A stretch of 64,000 nt of DNA from Sipunculus nudus (taxonomy: Eukaryota > Annelida > Sipuncula > Golfingiida > Sipunculidae). The stretch's first letter is position 1. Every line of letters starts with the position of its first letter. Positions 12,142 through 21,601 of the stretch are shown in pieces. A program made the position numbers and the translations under genes. The stretch spans positions 37,800,862 to 37,864,861 of the forward strand of contig CM049307.1 in the NCBI GenBank assembly GCA_026874595.1, in the 5' to 3' direction. The notes under the pieces are model-generated. The model had not been told where the DNA came from. It ran no database searches and saw only the letters and a program-made list of their open reading frames with translations.

Positions 12142-12393
12142 GGGGGGATGGGGGGGTAAGAAAGCGGCCAGCTCCCCCTGGTGTACCAACAAGAAGAAAT
12201 CACTGATGATTGTTTATGGTTTTCTTCCCTGCACACCTACCATGTGCCTACTGTCAGCCGAGACAGCCGAGCCTATAAAACAATATTAGTACGACACCCC
12301 AAAATGCCACAATTACAAGGCATGGCCAGATGTAAAGACCCGCGGTGACCAATGCACATAAAGAAGATCAACTAGCTACAAGTTGCCACTCAC

Positions 12394-12604
12394 CTTTCGA
12401 CCCAAAATTTGGTTTATTGCCGCTGATTCTTTTATGGAGGTTTCTGCCATAACCTGCGGCCTCATATCGCGCATAAACAGCATAAATGCGTTGAGGGGTT
12501 TTTTGATGTGGGACTTTTTCTTTGCTCGGGACTCTTCTTCTAAAGCGTTGTCGTGAAAGCTACCGTTTAGGGCTGTGTGCTCCAGTGCTGCGTTTGGCGT
12601 GTGC
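12394..12604 (-). CDS. TCF/LEF: TCF/LEF alternative HMG-box first-half exon A (downstream copy)
   Basis: This 211-base exon lies between TTCTCCTTTTAG and donor AAG/GTGAGT. In the frame set by the preceding exon (AG/G = Arg) it reads a 31-residue linker with an acidic-then-basic end ([11 protein letters not shown]). It then reads [29 protein letters not shown] and [11 protein letters not shown], which is helix 1 and the start of helix 2 of an HMG box. The hydrophobic wedge (AFML) and the [12 protein letters not shown] block are intact, so it should still bind DNA. It differs from exon B at 11 of 42 HMG positions, notably RDMRPQV for KEMRAKV. Its linker end (EEE..KKK.HIKK) is closer to vertebrate TCFs than exon B is. 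It is not a decayed copy: no stop, good splice sites, conserved core. Its use in mRNA is inferred from sequence only. Confidence 0.93.
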
Positions 12605-12640
12605 CTAAAAGGAGAACATCAAAAGGGGTTGGACGCTTAC
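12605..12640 (-). other. 36-base gap between alternative HMG exons
   Basis: The gap begins with exon B's donor (GTAAGC) and ends with exon A's acceptor (TCTCCTTTTAG). At 36 bases it is shorter than the usual lower limit for spliceosomal introns in most animals. The B donor and A acceptor are therefore expected to exclude each other by crowding. This is a known mechanism for mutually exclusive exons such as those of alpha-tropomyosin. Confidence 0.9.
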
Positions 12641-12821
12641 CTTTCGACCGAGAATCTGATTAATGGCTGCAGACTCTTTCAGAGTACACTCTTGCATCAC
12701 TTTGGCACGCATTTCTTTCATGAAAAGCATGAAGGCATTTAACGGTTTCTTTACGTAGGGCTTCTTCTGTTGGGGGCTTGGCGGTGTGCCGTTATGGCCC
12801 TTGGACTGTCCAGGCACTGGC
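12641..12821 (-). CDS. TCF/LEF: TCF/LEF alternative HMG-box first-half exon B (upstream copy)
   Basis: This 181-base exon lies between CTTGCAG and donor AAG/GTAAGC. It completes the same split Arg codon as exon A and ends at the same phase-0 GRK. It reads a short linker with Thr-Pro and Ser-Pro ([11 protein letters not shown]), then [31 protein letters not shown] and [11 protein letters not shown]. The helix 1 and 2 sequence is nearly that of vertebrate and fly TCF, so this looks like the ancestral copy. The TP and SP sites are of the kind that NLK and other proline-directed kinases phosphorylate just before the HMG box in vertebrate LEF1/TCF; exon A has none. Joining exon B to exon A would shift the frame. 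Confidence 0.97.
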
Positions 12822-14857
12822 CTGCAAGAGAATAGCACACAGTCACCCCATTTGGACTAGTGAAGTTCTCTGCATACTGAAGAGTTCGCCTCTACAATAA
12901 ACCCACGACCCCTCAGGATCACCCCTCTAGCCCCATGTTCCGGGGTGTTAAATGCCTCCACTGCCTAGCAACGTGTACAACTTCATCAGAAATCCACAGC
13001 CATTATACAGGTATTATTCAACATCATCAACACATACAGGCAGGGAATCCCCCACCTGTGACAATGTCCTCCGACAACACATACACCTGACCGGTGGTGC
13101 TGCACGGACAACAAACAACAGTACTGTTTACTTTGTATCTGTGCACTTTTCAAGTTCAAGAAGAGACTGGAAGAAATAAAACATGATAATCATTAACTTC
13201 ACAATGGAATACCTGCTAGTGGCTATCAGGCCTCAAAATTAACAATCACTGTCAAGGTGCAAGCCTAACAATCAGAATTAATCATACCAGAAAATTGGCA
13301 AAATATGACCTGAATGTAAAAAAAATACATTTCTCTCATTTCATTGCTCTTATAAAATTAATGTTGTTATTGGTTTACATTATAAAGTCAATTAAATGAT
13401 TTATTCTAAATATGACCAGCCAATTGAAGATGGTACCCACTGGCCCATAAGGCAAGCAAAAGCTGAATATGAGTGGTCATGGGGAATAAAGGTTTTGTTA
13501 ATTTCAAGGCCTGTCTTGAGATAAGAATTGCAAGCTGAGGATTCCTGAGGAGTCCACATTACAGGCAATGTACATTTCACTTATCATGATGAAAATGATA
13601 GTTATAACTTCATTACAAATGCTTATCAACATATGCAATCATACTTGGCTTCAATTACTACCACAGTGTATGAAGGCATGTATTGATAAAGGTTTCATAT
13701 TCCAGAGAACAAAGATGGCTCTGTTAAAGGCATGACCTCCATCAAGAATGCATGTCAGTTCAATTCATCAATAAGTCATTAAACTATTCATAATGTGACA
13801 TTACCTTTGTGTAGTTGTAAGAATAGCATAGTTACGCTGATACAAATGGACAAGACAACCCATTCATACTATCAACACAACAGTAACTGATACATTTCAT
13901 TCAACTATTCTCCCTGAAGAAAACGCAAACTGCTTGCTGTAATGATTTAAATGTACATATTATACAAAATGTGCAGAAGAAATTAAGATGTCTGTTGAAA
14001 CAAACCTCAGAGGATAATGGAGCAATTTTAGTGTACATAAGTGACATATAAAATCATAAAGGAACCTTAATTATTCAACAACAAAAAATACATTGAAGGA
14101 TTACAATGAGTAGCTTTAATACACATATTTTAATTATTCCCAAACAGCTAAAATTTATATTTTGTAAACACCAATTAAATCTTTCTTTGACATATGAAAA
14201 AACAATTCATGTAATTTTGGAATCCATTATATTTATTGTCTTTGCCATGAATATATTTTACAAAATTCTTTGTATGAAAACAAGTTAATTATTCTTGTAG
14301 ATATAGTTTGTATTTGGAACATCCTTAACCCTACAATTTCACTCAAAACAAAACTCTTTTTAAAGTTTTATTGATATAATAATTTCGTAAATCAGGGCTG
14401 TCAATTAAAACTGAATCATTTTTCAATGCAAAGACCTCATCTACAAGTTTACAGTACAGTCACTTTATCAAGTTCATGGCATCAACATCATGTTTACAGC
14501 ACAGCCACCACCTTATCCAGGTATATGCAAGGCCAAAAAAATAAAGGTATGGTTCTCAGGCACCACCTGCGTCAATTTAAAACACCCGCATTACATTTTT
14601 ATTATTTTGATTTTCATCTTTAAAAAAAAAAATAATACAATTTTGATAAGATTTTTCTTTGTTTTGTAGTGATTTTACCTGTTAACAGAAAATTTCTATT
14701 ATTATCATGCTTTTCCTTTATCATATGACATTTTTATTGAAACACAAAAAAAGGTAAAAAAAATGTGCCCACCCAAACTGATTTCTGACAAAGTCCCTGA
14801 AAACCATACCTTTTTTTTTTTGCCTAATATGTACAAATTAATAAAGTGTAAGCTCAC
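12822..14857 (-). other. Intron before the alternative HMG exons
   Basis: This 2036-base intron has donor CACAG/GTGAGC at 14858/14857. It shares its donor between the two alternative acceptors at 12822 and 12605. It is AT-rich with A- and T-runs near 14620-14820. I see no clear repeat or gene in it. Confidence 0.85.
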
Positions 14858-15067
14858 CTGTGATTATCTGAAGAGATGGGCGGATGTGATATGTCCTGCT
14901 TTGGTCCCGGAGTAACTATTGCTGGCTGGGGAATGCCGTGGTTAGGCATGCCGGGAGGATGAAAAAAGCTGGTGGGACTAAACCTGGCTAGCATACTGTT
15001 GGGTGGTAGCGCAGAAGGGTACGGACTTCTGAAACCAGCCCCGATCTGGTAACCGCCTGGTCCAGCC
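14858..15067 (-). CDS. TCF/LEF: TCF/LEF exon just upstream of the HMG box (GFRSPYPSALP)
   Basis: This 210-base exon reads AGPGGYQIGAGFRSPYPSAL then PPNSMLARFSP, HPPGMPNHGIPQPAIVTP and GPKQDISHPPISSDNH. It matches the family blocks GFRHPYPTALPVN..SMSRF and GIPHPAIVTP..KQE. It starts with the last base of a split Trp codon (TG/G) and ends with two bases of Arg (AG/G), completed equally by exon A or B. Vertebrate TCFs have VKQE here, a sumoylation motif. This protein has PKQD, lacking the usual large hydrophobic residue. The acceptor lies inside a three-copy tandem repeat that includes the splice site itself. Confidence 0.96.
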
Positions 15068-15195
15068 CTGTAAAAACAGAATGCAAATGCATGTCCTTTA
15101 ACCATCTGGTCCAGTCCTGTAAAACAGAATGCAAATGCATGACCTTAAACCGCCTGGTCCAGTTGGTCAAAACAAAATGTAAATAGATGAGCTTT
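15051..15195 (-). repeat. Three-copy 48-49 bp tandem repeat spanning a splice acceptor
   Basis: Copies start near 15051, 15100 and 15148. The unit includes the first 17 bases of exon 14858-15067, the acceptor and the upstream pyrimidine tract. The second copy keeps a usable acceptor (TGTTTTACAG before 15116). The third has lost its AG. Copies 1 and 2 differ by few bases, so the duplication is fairly recent. Confidence 0.88.
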
Positions 15196-18100
15196 ATCAT
15201 CATTTTGGTCTAATAATATAGAAACTAACATCTCATTTTTCTACTATAATTATCAGTTTGATGATAAAAAATTGACATCAGAACCAAAATTGCCCACCAA
15301 GCCAACAAGGACATGTTAATTATAGAGTCCTGTGAAACTTTCAGTTTAGCAATAACATTTCATGCAATTTCAAGAAGTTATTTAAACCTGTCACATATTC
15401 CTAAAAAATTAATTTTGAAAATATAAAAAAAACTTACCAAAAAATTTTGTTTAAAAAAAATGACTTTACAAAGAAAGAAAAAACAGTAAAGATGTGAAAT
15501 TAAATTTTTACTTTAGAAATGAACCTGATATCTTTATTAATAAATTAAGATTCATGGACATAAAATGAAAAACATAAAATTATATCTGAATGACAACAAA
15601 TGAACAAGAGAGGATGTAATCAGTTGGTGAACTTTGTTGAAACTTCAGAAAAACATGATTAAACAGATATCCGGATACTTCACAAGACCAGACCGGGAAT
15701 CCACAGAAAACACTAACATAAAAAGATAAATTGTCGGAAAATTCAGAATCAGAAAGATACAACTCAGGAAGAAGTTAAAAGTGCCGTTATTACAGATCTG
15801 TGATGAGAGCCATGTTCTCTTTTTACTGCATCTTCCTCAGGTCTGCCATACGTCTACTTGTCTGCCGTCAGGAGATGAACGAGGACGGCCAGATAGAGGT
15901 GTGACGCGGGAAATTACACAGGAAATGGACTAACTCCATCACCCAAGCATGTACACAATCCACATCCCAGACTGATGCTAACAATTGGCGTGATTTGTTT
16001 GAACGACCTGCAGCCACGTCGTACGACTGCAACCTCTTAAAAACGCTGCCATGTAAATCAAATGTATTACTGTTGGTTATTTGTTCCTAGGAGGCCAGTG
16101 CCTGTATGAACTAACAAAACAAACTAAACTGGAAAGGAAACAGTTTGTAACTTAGTGTAGACACAGTGATTTCTTTTTCACTATGGACATGATATTTGAC
16201 GGAGATTTATATTCAAAGCCCTATTTACAATGATTCTTTCTTACTAATGAGCCATAGTTCTCGTGCCTTGTGTTGTTATTAACAAGTGTTCTCTCTCACT
16301 CAAACCCGAGACCTCAAAAAAAAGCCAAATGGGCTTGGATTTACTTGTCAACTTTTCCGCTGAACTTGCCTGTAAGCCATAATCACAAGACTTATTGATT
16401 AAAGGGAAAAAAATGTGATCCCAGGTCTCACTGTTTATTCAAACCCAACTTCACTTTACTTCTCCTAACTTCTCCTTACTCCTATCATAAGCCCTGAAAA
16501 TATCCACCTTTTTATGTTGAGCTGTCAAGCTACACAAAATCCAAGATTTCTAGGCCTTACTGCATGAGATATGGTTCCTAACTCAGATTTGTATGTTGGA
16601 ATATGACCTCAAGGTCAAACTCAAATGGACCATATTACCCATATCAGCCCATTGTTTAATGACCTCTACATTTCAGGCAAATCTAAGAAATGACAGAACC
16701 ACCAACCAAGGCTTCCTAACTATTTCTAGTATTTTCCAACAGAAAAATCTGCAAAGGTTTTATTGCCAAAGTTACTTTCAATCTTCATTCCAAGTACATC
16801 TTTTCTTTATTCTTTCCCATGTTAGCACAAAAGGCAAAATAAAAAAAAATGAACCCTCACTGGATTGATGTTATCCAGACACATCTTTATTCCAAAATAT
16901 TTGAAAATATTTGGCTTTTTAATGTTTGACAATTCTCCAGGTCTATTTCCCCGTGTTTTTAATACACATGTGAGCCAGACTCATGGGCTTTCTAAAGCAG
17001 GATTCTCCTGGGGGCCTGCTCACCTGACCACCAGCTTACAAGTTCAGCTGATCAGCAAAACAGAACATGCGGAGTAGGAATAGATCTAAACATAATCTGG
17101 GATTATTCCCACTAGCAACATGTTAAAGAGACATTCTGATAGACCAGTGTGGCTCACTCGGCTTCTGGGGACGGAGGCCCAAATAAGTACTGGGGCTACT
17201 ACATATACAAGGTGTTACTCTTTTCGGTTTATACCCTGCCTACCCCTACCTTATGTATATTTAATTTCAAGTCTGCAACCCTCCCTTTTTACCATCTTTA
17301 CCAATGGGTCATATAGCTAATAAAAGACATATAAGAATCTGGAGGGATCTTTTCATGGGAGCCACTGATGATGGAGCTTGGGTGTAAGAAGACTAGACCT
17401 AAATGCGAGTGACATCAATCGATTGCACACGACTGTTTTCTTGCCGCAACTATCACAACTGAATCTATCATAAACATCGAGGCTGCAGCTAATTTTGAGC
17501 GTTCAATTAAAAAGACATTCTTCATGAATGGAGCAATTCATCAAGCTCCCCCGTAAAAACGCCCGACCGTCTGACCACACCTCCCAGGCTGGCCCGCACA
17601 TTACGGTGATAAATCTTAATGGATGAAGGCATGTATAATTTAAAACGGATGGACATACAATGTTATTCATCAATCCTTCTGTGAGAGAGAGGTATTTGTC
17701 ATACTAGCACTAGAGAGGAAAGAAAATGCCCGCAAGCGAGCTGGATCTTCGTATCGTGAAACTAATGTATTGGAAGTAACAGACATACTGGGGCCAATAC
17801 CTCTGCTATCAACCCTTATCAATATCTAAAACTAAAGGAAGGATGCAATTAAGAAGCAATATCTATTTGTCAATGAAAAAAGTACAAGTGCCTCTGCTGG
17901 ATACATGAACAAACCTGACAATTTATCATATTAATAAAAAGGTCTTTGCTGTATTAAAGATGGGGATAAAATTTTAATGTATCATCTATGTATGGTGTCC
18001 GAGGAAAATAATAAATGTCACTGAATACACCCACTCAATGATTTAAAATGTACTTAGCTCTTCTATAAAATACTACACACAAGACTTCATAAAATGATCT

Positions 18101-21100
18101 ATTAATATATCATCATGTAATACTGTATTAAATAGTATTTACTATACTCTGTATTGTAAATACAGATTTCCTTAGCTTCAATGTCCCAGTAAACTTGCCA
18201 GGAATTAAGTCTACTAAAACAAACATTTAATAGAAAAGATGTCTTTATCTCAGGGTTAGTAAAAATAGACAGATCATTTTTTTATTCCTGCACAGAACAC
18301 CAGTACAAAATACTTATTTTCTGACATTTTACTATTTAATACATTCTAAATAACAACTTTCAAAGACAAGTTACCAGCCTGTATCATGTTCTTTTATCAA
18401 AATATTTTACACTGTTTTGTACATTCCAAGGTATAAAGAGCAAAGAACATGTCAACATCATGTTCTTCATTTTTAATTACAAGTAAGTAAAATATATCAT
18501 GAGAACAGAGGCTTTTTAATTATTCTGAATATTATTATATATTGCCAAATGATAACACAAGAAACTAATGGCACCAAGGACAATTGGAAGAAAAATTCAA
18601 ATGGTTCTAATGACAATTGTAAGAAGAGGTCAGATGGCAGAAATGACAACTGGTAGAAGAGTTCAAATTGGACCCATGACAATTGGAAGAAGAGTTTAAA
18701 TATGATCAATGACGATTGGAAAAAGGGAGTTCCAATAGGACCAATGGCAATTGGAAGAAGAGTTCAAATAGGATCAATGACAATTGGATCAAGAGTTCAA
18801 ATAGGATCAATGACAATTGGATCAAGAGTTCAAATAGGACCAATGACAATTGGAAGAAGAGCATTACATGAATCACTGAAAGCTTCTTGCCTACTTGACA
18901 TGGAACAGTCATGTATATCGCACTATCATGTCCTAGACTCCTTATTTCACCGTCACCTCTAAGAACAGACATTTTCTCACACCACAAATCTCCAAGCATG
19001 ACAGGCATGACTAGGTTATAAATAAGGTACCTTTACATGCGTGACAGCTCTGAAATACACAGGTGTCTCCGAGAGTGAACCAATCCTCCCTCAACATGAG
19101 CAGTTATAAACATCAGGCCTTGCAGCTGAATTGTTAACTGCAGACTGTGTTACAAAATGTTATCCACTGTTGTTGAAATTAATGTTACTTAACCTTCTTA
19201 AAGTACTGGCCAATTTGTTGTTTAGAATCCATGATTCTGGATCTCTAATGTACTATGTGTTACCTTGGGTACATCTGCTGTGTAACATATAGCACCTGTG
19301 CCATATATGCACAAAAATACACAGATTTCCACATTAAGGGAAATCTTCAATTTATAAATATTTTAATACATGTCTGCCTTTTGCCTTTTAAAAACTAACG
19401 AAAACTCAGTTTAAAGTACAAACTTTTTTTTTTAAAGAAAAAATACCTATATTAAAAAAAATTTTTGGTGATAAATACTGATCAGTCATTTTTTTTTTTA
19501 ATTGTCAGAAATATTTCTATGTAAAACGTCCTGAGATATAAATTGGAAAAAACAGGATCTAAGAATTCACCTTTATGTAAAACAAAGTTACAGATGTTTT
19601 AAAATATTCTAAATATATTTTACAAATCTGAAAAGAACAATTAAGAGTTTAATCATTCAAAAAACTTCAGAAGGGTGCAAATCAGAGTAAGACTTTTTTT
19701 CTTGTCTGTCATAAAATACAATCTCCATAAATAAATATACCAAATCTTTGCCAGCTGATTTCATCCAGAAAATATTACTGTGCGGCTCTAATGCCAGTTC
19801 TACCTGACATTCTTAACATTATTAGCCTTTCAGCTGGGTGGCCATCACCGAGGACAAATTGCTTGCTCTGTTATTAAAATACTGTAAATAAGTCCTGGAA
19901 TCCTAACGTCTATGTGGCAGTTTTACAGGACAGAAAATAAATTTACGCTGACTGTTTAGAATGATAGACACTAAGCTGAAACAAAATAGTAATGATGTGG
20001 ACATTTTGTAGCACAGTAAACAGTACATTTTCAATACTGAATACACCTTTGTGTGAGTTTGGTACTACAAACGGGAATACACAATGAAAGTTTAAGAAGG
20101 GAAGTCTGTTATATTCAGACAGGACACTCATAAAAAAGCCCACATGTTTGCAGGTGTGCTTTGCACAGTGTATTGGCCATTGTTCTCTCAGCATTCGCAC
20201 AAAGGAGTCAAATGTGTGTGAAGACAAATAGGGGTAAAAAACCTGATCATACAAGGTTGTCTTTGCATTTTATGTATGACAGATATCGTACAAATGCATT
20301 AGCTATGTACATGTGTGGTACACTGTAGTGAACAGGTATTAAAACAAAAACCAGCTTGCTATACACAAACTGACAGACAGCCCAGGCAAAGTGACTGACA
20401 AGATTCATGTTCATTGTATTGCGCTGGGTTCCATTGTCTCCGGACATTCGGTGAGCCAATACTGTGAATCAAAGTGGCTTTCATATTAGTCGCTCAGTAC
20501 TGTGCTGGGCTTTTATACGACTGCTGTTGCTGTATTGTTTTATGTGGACAGAATGACTACCTTGTCTTTGTTAAATGCTGCCAAAACAGTTCATCCTATA
20601 CTAATTAAAATCTCAAAAGCATTCGCTTTGTTCAACATTCTATCAGCAGATTCATAAACCATGCTACTTCAAGAATGCAATCACTAACTTAGTGCTACAA
20701 TTTACACCTTTCTAGGGATGGAAAAGTTGCAGATAAATTACATTTTAAATTTTTTTTAACCTTTTTAAATTTAATCATTACAATAAAAATTATGTTTTTT
20801 TCTAAAAGAAAAAGCTAATGAAAATTTATTAGTTAAATCTAAACTAGAAACTGAGCAGCAGAATAAACTATTCATAAAAATCCCAAATAAAATTGTAGAT
20901 ATTTAATTTCTACCTTTTTTCAATTGAGACCATTCAAATGAATTTAATTATCTGTGGTAATTCCTAAAATATATCTATATGATTCTAAAGTGGATCATAC
21001 TTCCACAAACAAAACAGTATATTTATCAGCCTATACAGATATATCTACATGGATATTCACATTTATTAAGAAATTAAACCTGAGGTTCTAAATATCAAAC

Positions 21101-21513
21101 TCCTCCAAATATTTATGAAAAAGCGTTTTAAAACATAATTCAGGAACTATAATATGTTAAAAGGACAAGAACACATTATAAATTGATATAAAACAATAAA
21201 AACATTAAACTCTTATACAATTTTTTCTAAATTATTTGTTTCTCAAATTTCAAAGGGATTAACAAAACTCATTTTGTCAAATATTATTTTTTTCAGCTTT
21301 TCTTTCTTTTGAAAGTCAAATTTTATTCAGCTAAAACTGGAAAAACAATGAATTGTCTTACTTAAACCACTAAATTAAATACCACCTAGTTTTAATTTTG
21401 TTAAAGAATTTTTTTTGCGATAAAACTTACAAATTGAAATAAATGTTTGTGCTATCTTGTGAGCACTTACTCAACACTGTGCGCATAAATGTGTGTGTGC
21501 TAGATGTACTCAC
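15068..21513 (-). other. Intron within the context-dependent region
   Basis: This 6.4-kb intron has donor CCATG/GTGAGT at 21514/21513. It contains the tandem repeat at its acceptor end (15068-15195) and a 33-bp minisatellite (18572-18862). The longer open frames at 16593-16868, 19943-20254 and 20247-20459 are AT-rich, resemble nothing known and are probably chance. Confidence 0.85.
18572..18862. repeat. 33-bp minisatellite, about nine copies
   Basis: The unit is close to ATGACAATTGGAAGAAGAGT plus TCAAATAGGATCA. The right-hand copies (from about 18735) are the most uniform. Because 33 is a multiple of three, both strands show an 11-residue periodic open frame (plus: IGSRVQIGSMT; minus: LIQLSLILFEL). 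This explains the open frames at 18702-18962 and 18706-19008, which I do not count as genes. Confidence 0.92.
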
Positions 21514-21601
21514 CATGGCTGAGATAGGTCTGTAGGATAGATAGGGTGGGGGAACTGCCCCGGGGGTGGGGGTATTGGATACATAGGTGGCCTTGGTAAA
21601 C
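21514..21601 (-). CDS. TCF/LEF: TCF/LEF exon, context-dependent region (PMYPI..PGQFPHP)
   Basis: This 88-base exon lies between CATTGCAG and GTGAGTAC. It reads LPRPPMYPIPPPPGQFPHPI then YPTDLSQP, matching the family pattern IPRPPH..YPLSPGQ.PHPL. It completes the Gly of KTG from the upstream exon (G/GT) and starts a Trp (TG/G) completed by the next exon. This proline-rich stretch belongs to the region between the beta-catenin-binding and HMG domains that contacts Groucho/TLE and other co-regulators. It is phase-matched to both neighbours. Confidence 0.95.

Larger units (their letters stand above)
4604..12393 (-). other. Intron between the two halves of the HMG box
   Basis: This 7.8-kb intron lies downstream of exon A (from exon B the intron would start at 12640). 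It contains the right inverted-repeat arm (5205-5367), a CTCF-like motif (5387-5400), a G13 run (7349-7361), a GC-richer block with two TCF-type sites (9610-9995) and a long G-run (12106-12140). Short open frames at 7693-8031, 10636-10941 and elsewhere resemble nothing known. The rest is ordinary AT-rich intron. Confidence 0.85.

Noticed and set aside
12032-12289. Plus-strand frame with a polyglycine stretch and minus-strand frame with polyproline (11971-12192)
   Set aside because: Produced by the G35 homopolymer; no flanking protein similarity or splice signals.
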